Below, piece by piece: positions 25,052 to 34,517 of a DNA stretch of 64,000 nt. Origin of the DNA: UBA5314 sp035560815. Lineage in GTDB: Bacteria > Bacillota > Syntrophomonadia > Syntrophomonadales > Syntrophomonadaceae. The stretch's first letter is position 1. Every line of letters begins with the position of its first letter. Under the pieces are notes generated by a model, which saw only the letters and a program-made list of their open reading frames with translations, made no database searches and had not been told where the DNA came from. Made by a program: the position numbers and the translations under genes. The stretch is from positions 62,001-126,000 of the forward strand of contig DATMYR010000088.1 in NCBI GenBank assembly GCA_035560815.1, written 5' to 3'.

Positions 25052-26260
25052 ATGCGTGAGTTTTTCAAAGTAGTAAATTATCAAGAGGCCAGAGAGCAAG
25101 TCAGACAGCATTTCCCCTCACGAATGTCGGAAGTTGTTGCACTGGAGCAGGCCTGCAACCGGGTTTTGGCCGTACCAGTGCAAAGCCCGGAACCGCTGCC
25201 CGCTTTTCACCGCTCTACAGTAGATGGGTATGCGATCCAGGCCCAGGACAGCTTCGGCAGTAGTGAGTCAATACCAGCATTTTTTACCCTGGTCGGGGAA
25301 GTACCTATGGGTGAAGTCCCCGGTTTTGATCTACTGCCTGGACAATGCGCCTGGATCCCGACTGGTGGCATGCTGCCCCCGGGCTCAAACGCGGCTGTGA
25401 TGGTGGAATATACCGAGAAATTAGGCGAAGATACCATACTGGTCTACCGGCCCGTATCACTCTGGGAGAATGTCATGCAGCGGGGAGAAGATATTCAAAC
25501 CGGGCAGTTTCTCTATGAAGCGGGATTCCGGCTGCGGGCACAGGATATCGGCCTGTTAGCTTCTCTGGGCTTTACCAGCCTTGAGGTCTACCGGCCTTAC
25601 CGGGTGGGCATTATTTCTACCGGAGACGAGATCGTTGAGGTTGAGAGCCATCCTGCAATTGGTCAGGTGAGGGATGTGAATTCCGCTTCGCTGACAGCAG
25701 CCGTGCAGACCACCGGCAACCTGCCATGTACATATCCAATTGTCAGAGATGATTTTGGCCTATTAAAAGCAACGCTGGAGATGGCTTTGCGGGAAAATGA
25801 TCTGGTCTTGATGTCAGGGGGCAGTTCGGTGGGAATTAAGGATGTGACCCTGGATGTGCTCCAGGATCTTCCCGATTCCGAACTATTATTTCATGGCATA
25901 GCCGTTAAACCCGGTAAACCTACATTGGCTGTTCGCGTGGGAAGAAAGTTGGTCGTTGGGCTGCCTGGTCATCCGGTTTCCGCTTTGATGATTTTCCTGA
26001 TCATATGCCGGCCGGTTCTGGGATTTGCCGGCACGGGGTTTCAAGAAGCACTGTGTTCGGAAAATATTGCTTCCCAGCCGGGACGGGATGATTTTATCCC
26101 GGTGCAACTCACCAACAGGGGAGACGCCTGGACGGCGCAACCGCTCCTGGGCAAGTCGGGGCTCATGTCCATTCTTTCCAGGGCAGATGCCTTTATCCAT
26201 ATTGGCTATGAACAGCAAGGGGTCCTGCAGGGGCAGACCGTCACAGCCATTTTATTCTAG
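25052..26260 (+). CDS. moeA: Molybdopterin molybdenumtransferase MoeA
   Basis: 402-aa MoeA that inserts molybdate (or tungstate) into adenylated molybdopterin. The FHRSTVDGYAI loop (about 52-62), PTGGMLPPGSNA, STGDEIVE, the SGGSSVGIKD nucleotide-binding segment and LPGHPVSA are all present. ATG 25052 is 7 nt from AAAGGAG; two upstream in-frame starts (GTG 25028, ATG 25046) overlap or crowd the SD. Mo/W enzymes such as formate dehydrogenases are expected in this type of anaerobe but none is in the window. Confidence 0.93.
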   Translation: MREFFKVVNYQEAREQVRQHFPSRMSEVVALEQACNRVLAVPVQSPEPLPAFHRSTVDGYAIQAQDSFGSSESIPAFFTLVGEVPMGEVPGFDLLPGQCAWIPTGGMLPPGSNAAVMVEYTEKLGEDTILVYRPVSLWENVMQRGEDIQTGQFLYEAGFRLRAQDIGLLASLGFTSLEVYRPYRVGIISTGDEIVEVESHPAIGQVRDVNSASLTAAVQTTGNLPCTYPIVRDDFGLLKATLEMALRENDLVLMSGGSSVGIKDVTLDVLQDLPDSELLFHGIAVKPGKPTLAVRVGRKLVVGLPGHPVSALMIFLIICRPVLGFAGTGFQEALCSENIASQPGRDDFIPVQLTNRGDAWTAQPLLGKSGLMSILSRADAFIHIGYEQQGVLQGQTVTAILF

Positions 26261-26270
26261 AGGTAGGAAA

Positions 26271-26314
26271 GGGGCGATCCTCTTGTCATACTTGAATGTC
26301 AAAAGGACCGCCCC
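26271..26314. repeat. 18-bp imperfect inverted repeat, REP-like; possible terminator
   Basis: Arms 26271-26288 and 26297-26314 pair at 15 of 18 positions around an 8-nt loop. The right arm read on the minus strand is GGGGCGGTCCTTTTGACA, again a GGGGxxGGTCCTT-type core. It lies between convergent moeA and the P-loop gene and could stop both transcripts. Confidence 0.75.
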
Positions 26315-26342
26315 CCTCCATATTTTTCGGGATGTTGGTGCC

Positions 26343-27440
26343 TTAGCTTATTTCGCTGAACAGTTCCTCAAAGAGGTTGCTTCTCAGGCCATCAATCGCT
26401 TCAAAATCCATAGCTGGAACATAGGAGGTCTCTAACTGGTCATGGAACCCTTTAGCCTGCTGGATATAGGCAACAGCCTTTTCAATATTCTGAGCCAGGC
26501 GTTCCTGGCAAGATTCTATAAGATCCTGCTGTCCCTGGAGCACTGTTTCACTGGCAAACTGATCGAAATCCAACCAGCGTTTAAACTTGGAGGCATGAAT
26601 TTTAGCAGCATAATCAACAATGCTTGTTGACAGGTCCAGCATGACAACCTTATGCTCGGGTAGGACAATCAGGTCGATATCATTAGGGTGCAGAGGATTA
26701 TGAAAGATTTCCGCATGAGCATTGCGCAAATCCAGCAAACGACTGGTATGCTGAAACAAATCCTTGACTCCACTGCCAGGGCTCCCCTTTACTCCGAACA
26801 AGGCAAAGCTGTCATCAACCAGGCTATCAACGGTCGTTGTCACACCCTCAGGAGTGATGGCGGCAGCGAATAGATGGCGAGAGCCCTGAGGGGAAAAGTT
26901 GGCACCCTGGACAAAATCTTCGGCCAGGGCCAGAATATTTCTCTTAACGGCCACCTGATCACGGGCTTCCAGCAGGAAAGAACTCCATTCGGCATAAGCT
27001 ATTGCAGCTTCTCGTAAACGAAGGTAAACCCGCTCGAAACAACGAGAGACTTGGGCAGTTAATGTCAAAACTTCGGCTCGATTCTCCTGGATCTGATGGC
27101 GGTTCCAATATTGCCCCAGGTTGATGATTTCATCTACCGCCCCGGGAAAACGAGGATCGACTACATGAGGAGCAGTCCCATCCACGATGCAGATCTCCTG
27201 CTTACCTATCACAACACCATCCAGTGAATCGTTGTCTGAGGAGCACCAGTGATATTCAACATCCTTCCCCAGGTCCACGAAGCTCTGTCCAATCCTTTTC
27301 ATAAAGGTGGATTTTCCTACTCCGGGCCCCCCCTTCAACACAAGTTTACGCTTCACCTCCGGACCGATCATGAAATCATAAAAGGAATAAAATCCCTGAC
27401 TGGTGTTACCGCCAGGATACAGGTGCCGAACTTTGCCCAT
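26343..27440 (-). CDS. P-loop ATPase-like protein, PRK06851-type, function unknown
   Basis: 365-aa protein with Walker A GGPGVGKST (37-45) near the N-terminus, followed by YHWCSSDNDSLDGVVI, and a second degenerate P-loop-like stretch (KGSPGSGVKDL, about 222-232) in the C-terminal half. This suggests a duplicated nucleotide-binding fold with one site decayed. The architecture matches a conserved family of spore-forming Firmicutes annotated only as ATPase or hypothetical. RBS GAGGTGAGG precedes ATG 27440. It is flanked by repeats on both sides and shares no operon. Confidence 0.75.
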   Translation of the reverse strand: MGKVRHLYPGGNTSQGFYSFYDFMIGPEVKRKLVLKGGPGVGKSTFMKRIGQSFVDLGKDVEYHWCSSDNDSLDGVVIGKQEICIVDGTAPHVVDPRFPGAVDEIINLGQYWNRHQIQENRAEVLTLTAQVSRCFERVYLRLREAAIAYAEWSSFLLEARDQVAVKRNILALAEDFVQGANFSPQGSRHLFAAAITPEGVTTTVDSLVDDSFALFGVKGSPGSGVKDLFQHTSRLLDLRNAHAEIFHNPLHPNDIDLIVLPEHKVVMLDLSTSIVDYAAKIHASKFKRWLDFDQFASETVLQGQQDLIESCQERLAQNIEKAVAYIQQAKGFHDQLETSYVPAMDFEAIDGLRSNLFEELFSEIS

Positions 27441-27560
27441 GATTCCTCACCTCTTAAAATTATTTCATCTCCAGCTACATGTATATTAAGAAGGGGGGGT
27501 AAATAGGCAGGATAATAGTGGAAGAAATATCCTATTTAGTCCAATTTATATCTAAAATCC

Positions 27561-27830
27561 TGCCGCCTTAAAGCGGCACCCCAAGGGCACTTGCTATCTC
27601 GGAATTCGCCTCAGCTCATCTCGATCCGGCGGGCGCACCAGGGGGACATTCCTTACCGCAAGGGAGGTATCTCTAAACTCTTTACTTTCGTCCGAATAAC
27701 CTTCTTACGTCCACCGCCCATAGGGCGGTAACATGGGGACATTCCTCTCTCGAAGAGGAGGTGTGTCCCCAATCCTTAACGGGGAGGTGTGTCCCCAATC
27801 ATTAGCGGGAAGGTGTGTCCCCCACCCTTA
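27561..27830. repeat. Repeat island with two hairpin copies and three right-end modules
   Basis: Hairpin TGCCGC/GCGGCA (27561-27578), then GCACTTGC and GGGGACATTCCTTACCG at 27643-27659. The second hairpin ACCGCCC-ATA-GGGCGGT (27713-27729) is followed by GGGGACATTCC (27735-27745). Three right-end modules GGxxGGTGTGTCCCC then follow in tandem (27757-27770, 27782-27796, 27808-27822). The last overlaps the 3' end of ynzC. The stretch 27441-27560 holds no recognised feature. Confidence 0.85.
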
Positions 27831-27978
27831 TTGCGTCGAGCTGACATTTTACGTTATTCTTGACCTTTTCCAAGTACCATGCATACAATTCCTGCTGTTC
27901 CTGGAGCTCTTCCTCACTCAAACCTTCCCCTTTTTTCTTTTTGGCAAGGTCATTGATGCGCTGGATGCGTTTTTCCAT
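27802..27978 (-). CDS. YnzC/DUF896 family small protein
   Basis: 58-aa protein from ATG 27978 (an in-frame GTG at 27984 is also possible; SD GGAG). The family core is plain: EKRIQRINDLAKKKK and LSEEELQEQQELYAWYL, a helix-turn-helix bundle of unknown function (UPF0291, SOS-linked in Bacillus). The last residues, RVGDTPSR and the stop, come from the overlapping right-end module of the repeat. The unrelated TmcAL at 6.5 kb ends RLGDTPSP by the same mechanism. Confidence 0.85.
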   Translation of the reverse strand: MEKRIQRINDLAKKKKGEGLSEEELQEQQELYAWYLEKVKNNVKCQLDAIRVGDTPSR

Positions 27979-28061
27979 AACCACTATCACTCCATTTCGT
28001 TTACGAGTACACTGTTTACCCCAATTCTATATGCTATCGTCGGTTAAATTTCCGTATGACT

Positions 28062-28190
28062 ACGTTGTCGTCAATCGCAATACGTCCAGGCTGTCATGTA
28101 ATATTGCTAATGTAAGAATATCTTTCTCAGCTAGAGCGCTATGTGCATTTAGCTAATGTTATTGACGATGATTACTCAATCCTCCGCCTT
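28062..28190 (+). repeat. Diverged partial copy of the murA-ftsQ element
   Basis: 28062-28089 matches 60167-60194 at 25 of 28 positions, and 28171-28190 matches 60196-60215 at 19 of 20. In the 60-kb element these two blocks are one base apart; here about 80 bp separate them. No clear terminal inverted repeats remain. The rest of the 27979-28349 gap shows no gene; the recJ promoter should lie at about 28260-28295 (possible extended -10 TGCTATCCT at 28285-28293). Confidence 0.6.
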
Positions 28191-28349
28191 ATCCTACAAA
28201 AATTTTCCTCGACGAGTAACACACAGAATTAGGGTTAATAGTGTACTTACTCAAGAAAAAGTATACTCCATTAGCTTGATTTTCTGCTATCCTCTTAGTA
28301 ATCCTGGAGAGGAGTAGTTGTAACCATGGAAAGCATTCGGGGAGGAATC

Positions 28350-31160
28350 ATGAACCAGCAGAGCATATGGGAGATGAGAAGTGATAGCGGGAAAGAAGCT
28401 CAATATTTGTCGGACGAGTTGGGCATTTCTGTGCTGCTCGCTCGTATTCTCATCCAGCGGGGTATCGATTCACCTGCCTCGGCTCGGAAATTCCTATGGG
28501 GAGGATTGCAGGATCTCGACTCCCCCTGGACTCTAGGGGGAATGACCGATGCCGTACAGCGGATCGAAGGGGCTTGTTCGAATCAAGAGTTGATTGCTGT
28601 CTATGGTGATTATGATGCTGATGGAGTATGCTCAGTCGTCGTGCTTCTTCAGTGTTTGCGGGAGATGGGCTGCCCGGCTGTCTACTACGTGCCCGATCGC
28701 TTCCGGGAAGGATATGGCTTGAATAGTGCGGCAGTCACGGAACTAGCTGAACAGGGATGCCGGCTTTTGATCACCGTGGACTGCGGTATTAACTCACTGG
28801 AGGAAGTAGCCCTGGCCAACCAACTGGGAATGGATGTGATTATCAGCGATCATCATAATCCCGGGCCCCGGCTGCCCCAAGCCCTGGCTATCATCAATCC
28901 CAAACTGGGAAGTTGTCCGGACAGCAGGGACCTGGCCGGTGTGGGAGTAGCCTATTACCTGACAAGAGCGCTTGGGGAGAAACGTTTTACTCCCGCCCTG
29001 TATCAAGAGTGGTTAGCCCTGGTTGCTTTAGCCACGGTGGCTGATGTTGTGTCATTGCTGGGTGATAATCGTATCCTGGTCAAGGAAGGACTACATTCCT
29101 TGGAGTCTACCATGAATCCGGGGTTGAAAGCGCTCCTGAAGGAATGCGGACTGGATGGCCAGGTGTTAAACTCCTGGCATCTGGGCTTTGTCCTGGCACC
29201 ACGTCTTAACTCAGCCGGGCGCTTACAGGACGCGCGCTTGAGCATTGAACTTTTACTGACCCAGGAAGAACAACGAGCGGGACAATTAGCCCGGCAATTA
29301 TGCCGGTTAAACGATGAAAGAAAGATTATCGAACAAGCTATTGTGCAGGAGGCGATGGCTTTCGTAAAGAGCGAAGAAGAACAAGATGCCATTGTACTAG
29401 GGGGAGTTGGCTGGCATCATGGTGTTTTAGGGATTGCTGCCTCTCGGCTCTGTGATCGCTACCGGAAACCGGTCATCATGCTGTCCTGGGAGGAAGAGAC
29501 CGCCCGGGGTTCGGCCCGCAGTCTGGAAGGCTACAATATCTTTGCTGGGCTGGAATCCAGCCGCAGTTTCCTACAGCGTTTTGGCGGCCACAGTATGGCC
29601 GCCGGGCTTAGCCTGGACCGAGGCCAATTTCAGAATTTTAAGAACTCCATATGTGCGTGGGCGGCTGAGATTCATACCGCCAATCCGGAATTGAGGAACA
29701 AGCGCTGGGTGATTGATGCCATGCTTGATCCAGGGGATATGAAGGTGGATTTAGTCCGGGAATTGGAATTGCTCAAACCTTTGGGAGAGGGCAACCCGGG
29801 TCCGGTTTTTGCCCTGCGGGGTATTGAATTACATAAGTGCTCGCTGGTGGGCAAGGATAGCCAGCATTTTAAGGCTTGCCTGGCCGGGCCGGAAATTGAT
29901 TGTATTGCCTTTAATCACCCCGACTACCTTGATTTCCCCCACCAGCAATCCCTGTGCGACATGTTGGGCCACCTGGATGAAAATGAATTTCGAGGCCGCT
30001 GTAAGCTGCAGTTTAAGGTTATGGATATGAAAGCCAGCCTTTTACCCGACCGGAGCGGAGGCCAGAACCCTACCCGGAGAAGGGCCATTCTTACAGCGAT
30101 CATGGATCAACTGCAGGAGAAACGTACTGTACTGCTGGTTTTTCCTACACTAAGGGTTTTGCAGCGAGAAAAAACCTGGCTAGAGGGATTTTTTCGCGCC
30201 TCAATTGTATTTGAGCTGCATGGGGGGTGCCCCCCTGCGGTCAGAGCTGGCTCTGCGCAGCAATTAACCCAGGCCCGAGGTGGTATATTTTTGACTACCC
30301 GGGCTTTTGCGGACCATTTTCTATCCGGTTTGCCGGAAAATATTGAACGCTATGATGCGCAGACACCGGGCTTAGGACTGGACACCGAGGGTCTGAACGG
30401 CCAATGGCCGGGTTTCACCATACCCACAGGACCAAACCGGATTTGTTGGGAAATGGCGGATTGGAATTTCCCGGACGGGCAGCGCAGTCTAATCTATGCC
30501 AACCGTAAAGCTACTGTGGAGCGGGTCCGGTCGGAATGGCCCAACATCATTGTAGAGTCCGGCCTGGCTGACAGCCGTCAGAGACATGCAGCCTATCACC
30601 GGTTTCATGAGCAAACGACCGGGTTGCTGCTTTCCGACGGAGGCTGCATAGGAGGGTTGCATTCTAACTGGTCGGTTGATCGAGTCTTGTTTGCCGATGC
30701 GCCTTTCAGCCTAACAGAAGCTGAATTACTACTGGCTAACCTGGGGTCAAACAATCAGGCCCGGGCTGGTGTTCTTTTTACGCCTGACGCATTAGAGGCC
30801 AATCACATCTATCTACAGAGACTCTATCCGGATCTTACTACAATTCGGGATGTCTGGGCCGGACTCAGAAGCATGGGTCTGCCGATCATCGAAGGAAGGC
30901 CAGACCATCTAGCCCATCAGCTTTCCATCCGGATTAAAGGTTCTATCAAAAGCCTGGAGTTGCTATCCAGCCTGCAAATACTTGAGGACCTGGACTTGTG
31001 CCAGTTGGAGAAAAAGGGTAGTATTATGGCAATAAACCTCGTGAAGCGTGATCATCTGCAAATTGACCTGTCTGATTCTGCTTTTTATCTGGAAGGTATG
31101 GCTGAGAAAGCAGCCCTGGCCACCTTCGATGATGCGATCAAATCTTCCCTGGATTGGTGA
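28350..31160 (+). CDS. recJ: Single-stranded-DNA-specific exonuclease RecJ (long Firmicutes form)
   Basis: 5'-3' ssDNA exonuclease. The DHH phosphoesterase core shows GDYDADG (about 86-92), DCGIN and SDHHNPG (166-172); DHHA1 follows with GGVGWHHGVLGIAASR and GGHSMAAG. Residues beyond about 560 form a long C-terminal extension of some 370 aa with helicase-like blocks (TVLLVFPTLRVLQ, GIFLTTRAF, RSLIYANRKATVERV) but no Walker A. It recalls the Firmicutes RecJ C-terminal domain. I chose ATG 28350 (SD GGGGAGG); ATG 28326 would add 8 residues. The stop overlaps relA (TGATG). Confidence 0.93.
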   Translation: MNQQSIWEMRSDSGKEAQYLSDELGISVLLARILIQRGIDSPASARKFLWGGLQDLDSPWTLGGMTDAVQRIEGACSNQELIAVYGDYDADGVCSVVVLLQCLREMGCPAVYYVPDRFREGYGLNSAAVTELAEQGCRLLITVDCGINSLEEVALANQLGMDVIISDHHNPGPRLPQALAIINPKLGSCPDSRDLAGVGVAYYLTRALGEKRFTPALYQEWLALVALATVADVVSLLGDNRILVKEGLHSLESTMNPGLKALLKECGLDGQVLNSWHLGFVLAPRLNSAGRLQDARLSIELLLTQEEQRAGQLARQLCRLNDERKIIEQAIVQEAMAFVKSEEEQDAIVLGGVGWHHGVLGIAASRLCDRYRKPVIMLSWEEETARGSARSLEGYNIFAGLESSRSFLQRFGGHSMAAGLSLDRGQFQNFKNSICAWAAEIHTANPELRNKRWVIDAMLDPGDMKVDLVRELELLKPLGEGNPGPVFALRGIELHKCSLVGKDSQHFKACLAGPEIDCIAFNHPDYLDFPHQQSLCDMLGHLDENEFRGRCKLQFKVMDMKASLLPDRSGGQNPTRRRAILTAIMDQLQEKRTVLLVFPTLRVLQREKTWLEGFFRASIVFELHGGCPPAVRAGSAQQLTQARGGIFLTTRAFADHFLSGLPENIERYDAQTPGLGLDTEGLNGQWPGFTIPTGPNRICWEMADWNFPDGQRSLIYANRKATVERVRSEWPNIIVESGLADSRQRHAAYHRFHEQTTGLLLSDGGCIGGLHSNWSVDRVLFADAPFSLTEAELLLANLGSNNQARAGVLFTPDALEANHIYLQRLYPDLTTIRDVWAGLRSMGLPIIEGRPDHLAHQLSIRIKGSIKSLELLSSLQILEDLDLCQLEKKGSIMAINLVKRDHLQIDLSDSAFYLEGMAEKAALATFDDAIKSSLDW

Positions 31161-33343
31161 TGTATGTGGGCCTTGAAGCTGTAATAGAAAAAGTAATTGC
31201 ATATGATCCCCATGCGGATACCGACCTGATTACCAGGGCCTACAATTTTGCCCGGAATGCTCATGCCGGACAGTTGCGGATTTCTGGTGATCCCTATATT
31301 ATTCATCCGGTGGAAGTGGCCTTGATCCTCACCGAGATAGAGATGGATACTCCGTCCATCTGCGCCGCCTTGCTGCATGATGTAGTGGAGGACACTGAGG
31401 CTAGCTTTAACAGTATTCAGAATGAATTTGGATCGGAAATTGCTATTCTCGTGGATGGGGTCACCAAACTGAGCCGCATTGATTTTAAATCACGGGAAGA
31501 GGCCCAGGCTGAGAATCTACGTAAGATGTTTCTGGCTATGGCCAAAGATATCCGGGTCATCCTCATAAAGCTGGCCGATCGTTTACATAACATGCGCACC
31601 CTGAGCTTTCATCCGGAACGCAAACAAAAAGAAATTGCCCGCGAGACGATGGAAATATTCGCACCTCTGGCGCATCGCCTGGGGGTTTTTAAGTTCAAAT
31701 GGGAATTGGAAGACCTGGCCTTCGCCTATTTAGACCCGGAAATGTATTATGAGATCGCCCGCCGCCTGAAGCAGAAACGCCGCGAGCGGGAGGACTATGT
31801 CAATGATTTAATTGAACAGATTAAAAACGGCTTGCAGCAGATCGGAATTGAGGCCGATATTGAAGGTCGGCCAAAAAATATTTATAGCATCTATAAAAAA
31901 ATGATCAAACAGAGCAAGGATATTGACGAGATTTATGACAAGATCGCCATAAGGGTCCTGGTAAGTGATGTGCGCGAGTGTTATGGGGTCTTAGGCATTA
32001 TTCATACTATGTGGAAGCCACTGCCTGGTCGTTTTAAAGATTATATCGCCACTCCCAAACCCAACATGTATCAATCTCTGCACACGACTTTGATCGGTAA
32101 AGGCGGAGAGCCTTTCGAGGTGCAGATCCGAACTTCCGAAATGCACCGGGTGGCAGAGACTGGCATCGCCGCTCACTGGGCCTATAAGGAAGGAAGCAGC
32201 ACCAAGGATAAAAAGTATGAAGCGAAACTATCCTGGCTGCGGCAGATTTTAGAGTGGCAGCAGGACATCAAGGATACCCGGGAGTTTATGGAGTCCCTTC
32301 GTATTGACCTTTTTGACGACACGGTGTTTGTTTTTACACCCAAGGGCGCGGTTGTAGAACTGCCCAAGGGTGCCTGCCCGGTGGATTTTGCCTACCGGGT
32401 CCACACTGAGGTGGGGCATAAATGTACGGGTGCCAAAGTCAATGGCCGCATCGTCCCCCTGGACCATGCCCTGGAGAATGGCGACATCGTTGAAATCATG
32501 ACTTCCAAAAACTCACCCGGGCCGACGTTCCGATGGATGGATTTTGTTAAAACATCGTCGGCCAAAAGTAAAATCCGCCAGTGGTTTAACCGGGAGAAAA
32601 AGCAAATGAACCTGGTTAAAGGACACGATCTATTGGAGCGGGAACTGAAAAAGAAGAACCTGAGTATCAAGGAATTTCTTAAAGAAGAGCGCTTGCAAGA
32701 AGTTGCCAAACGCTTCAGCTATAACTCGGTGGATGATCTTATTACTGCTGTTGGCGATGGCAGCGTCACAGCCACCCAGGTGATTAACAAGCAAAAGGAG
32801 CTCTTTTTTCAACAGGCTCAGGTGGAGGATATTCTCAAATTACCGGTAACCCCGCGGAACAATTTGCCCACCAAGGAAACCAGCTCTTTGCGGGTCAAGG
32901 GTGTAGATGATGTGGCGATCCGGCTGGCGCATTGCTGCAACCCACTCCCGGGTGACGATGTTCTGGGTTATATAACCAGGGGACGCGGTGTCTCCGTGCA
33001 CCGCCGCGACTGTCCCAATATGCAGCATTACCTGCGTTCAGAGAAGGACCGCATCCTTGAGGTGGAATGGGCCGACACCAGCGGCGTTTATAATGTGGAA
33101 CTGGAGGTCAGTGCCTTTGACCGACCCCGGTTGACGACCGATGTCCTTAATGAGATCGCTGAGGCCCGGGTTCAGGTCAACTCTGTCTATTCCCGGGTCA
33201 CCAAAAACAACCTGGCCTTAATGAATTTCAAATTAGAAATCAATGATTTAGGCCGCCTGCAAGCTGTAATTCACCGGATACAGAAGGTAAAAGATGTGAT
33301 CGAAGTGCGCAGAGTACTACCAGGAGAAACGAGGGGTGAATAG
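31160..33343 (+). CDS. relA: Bifunctional (p)ppGpp synthetase/hydrolase RelA/SpoT (Rsh)
   Basis: 727-aa Rsh protein controlling the stringent response. The N-terminal HD hydrolase domain has LLHDVVEDT (His73-Asp74), so degradation should be active. The synthetase domain has the YxSLHTTLIG motif, then TGS (DDTVFVFTPKGAVVELPKG), a conserved Cys region (RLAHCCNPLPGD) and a C-terminal ACT domain. ATG 31160 overlaps the recJ stop by one base with no separate SD, so translation is probably coupled. dtd follows directly, the usual relA-dtd pair. Confidence 0.95.
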   Translation: MYVGLEAVIEKVIAYDPHADTDLITRAYNFARNAHAGQLRISGDPYIIHPVEVALILTEIEMDTPSICAALLHDVVEDTEASFNSIQNEFGSEIAILVDGVTKLSRIDFKSREEAQAENLRKMFLAMAKDIRVILIKLADRLHNMRTLSFHPERKQKEIARETMEIFAPLAHRLGVFKFKWELEDLAFAYLDPEMYYEIARRLKQKRREREDYVNDLIEQIKNGLQQIGIEADIEGRPKNIYSIYKKMIKQSKDIDEIYDKIAIRVLVSDVRECYGVLGIIHTMWKPLPGRFKDYIATPKPNMYQSLHTTLIGKGGEPFEVQIRTSEMHRVAETGIAAHWAYKEGSSTKDKKYEAKLSWLRQILEWQQDIKDTREFMESLRIDLFDDTVFVFTPKGAVVELPKGACPVDFAYRVHTEVGHKCTGAKVNGRIVPLDHALENGDIVEIMTSKNSPGPTFRWMDFVKTSSAKSKIRQWFNREKKQMNLVKGHDLLERELKKKNLSIKEFLKEERLQEVAKRFSYNSVDDLITAVGDGSVTATQVINKQKELFFQQAQVEDILKLPVTPRNNLPTKETSSLRVKGVDDVAIRLAHCCNPLPGDDVLGYITRGRGVSVHRRDCPNMQHYLRSEKDRILEVEWADTSGVYNVELEVSAFDRPRLTTDVLNEIAEARVQVNSVYSRVTKNNLALMNFKLEINDLGRLQAVIHRIQKVKDVIEVRRVLPGETRGE

Positions 33344-33793
33344 GTGCGGGCGGTGGTGCAACGAAGTTCCTGGGGACAGGTAGTGGTGGACGGCCAGACC
33401 AGAGCTCAGATCGGGTCGGGGTTGACCATCCTTGTAGGTGTCAAGAAAGGCGACCACAGGCGGGACGCCGAATATCTTATGGATAAAGCGATTAACCTGC
33501 GAATATTCTCGGACGATCAGGGCAAGATGAACCGCTCTCTCCTGGATGTGGGCGGAGAGATTTTGCTGGTAAGTCAGTTTACCCTGTATGGCGATGCCCG
33601 GAAAGGCCGGCGTCCCAGCTTTTCTGATGCAGAATGGCCAGAAAGTGCACAACCAATGTTTGATTATTGCGTACAATACATAGCAGGACTGGGGATTACA
33701 GTGCAGACCGGAGTGTTCGGAGCAGATATGCAAGTTCGCATTGAGAATGACGGGCCTTGCACGATTTTACTCGATAGTGAGAAGCTTTTTTAG
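33344..33793 (+). CDS. dtd: D-aminoacyl-tRNA deacylase
   Basis: 149-aa Dtd that removes D-amino acids (and glycine from tRNA-Ala) from tRNAs. Signature motifs are SQFTLYGD (about 78-85) and the Gly-cisPro substrate gate in NDGPCT (about 138-143). GTG start immediately after the relA stop, with GAGGGGTG as SD. Coupled to relA. Confidence 0.95.
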   Translation: MRAVVQRSSWGQVVVDGQTRAQIGSGLTILVGVKKGDHRRDAEYLMDKAINLRIFSDDQGKMNRSLLDVGGEILLVSQFTLYGDARKGRRPSFSDAEWPESAQPMFDYCVQYIAGLGITVQTGVFGADMQVRIENDGPCTILLDSEKLF

Positions 33794-33863
33794 CTGCCCG
33801 GATAAATCCCCGGCAGTTGGAAATAAGTTGACGTAAACAACTATGAATGAGGGGGTTAGCGGA

Positions 33864-34490
33864 GTGATTCTGAAGGGCCTGGAAATCAGCACCATGGCGG
33901 TCAACTGCTATATGGTAGGATGTGAAGAAACCAGAGAGGTGGCCATTATTGATCCCGGGGGAAACTCGCGGGCCATTCTGAAAATGGTTGAGGATGAGAA
34001 AGTAAAGCCCATATATATTATCAATACCCATGGGCATATCGATCATATTGGGGCCAACCGGGCTATTAAGGACGCCACCGGAGCACAGATCCTAATCCAT
34101 GAGGCTGACGCCCAAATGCTGGTGAATTCAGTTTCTAACTTTTCCTTCTTGACCGGCAGCAAGGTAACCAGTCCGCCGGCTGATCAGTTCCTCAAGGATG
34201 GCGATTCAATAAAAATCGGCAACACCGTGGAGCTAAATGTCATTCATACCCCGGGACATAGCCTGGGGGGCATTTGTCTGAAAACCGGGGACATAATATT
34301 TGTAGGGGATACACTGTTTTACGGATCTATCGGGCGCACTGATTTCCCGGGAGGATCCTACAAACAACTCATAGAGAATATTAAAACCAAGCTCTTCTGC
34401 TATGATGATGAAACAGTATGCTATCCCGGCCACGGCCCGGCTACCACGATTGGCTTTGAGCGTAAGAATAACCCTTTTCTACAGGGCTGA
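33864..34490 (+). CDS. Metallo-beta-lactamase fold hydrolase (glyoxalase II-like, YqgX type)
   Basis: 208-aa MBL-fold protein with the metal-binding motif THGHIDHIG (about 54-62) and further ligands in HTPGHSLGG, VGDTLF and GHGP. The size matches the short YqgX/GloB-like group, which lacks the full glyoxalase II C-terminal domain. GTG 33864 lies 8 nt from GAGGGGG and gives the usual MILKxL start; the ATG 21 bp upstream has no SD. Substrate uncertain: glutathione-type thioesters are unlikely in this kind of organism; bacillithiol or other thioesters are possible. Confidence 0.85.
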   Translation: MILKGLEISTMAVNCYMVGCEETREVAIIDPGGNSRAILKMVEDEKVKPIYIINTHGHIDHIGANRAIKDATGAQILIHEADAQMLVNSVSNFSFLTGSKVTSPPADQFLKDGDSIKIGNTVELNVIHTPGHSLGGICLKTGDIIFVGDTLFYGSIGRTDFPGGSYKQLIENIKTKLFCYDDETVCYPGHGPATTIGFERKNNPFLQG

Positions 34491-34517
34491 TATTCAAGAG
34501 GGCGCGCATCGAGACGG

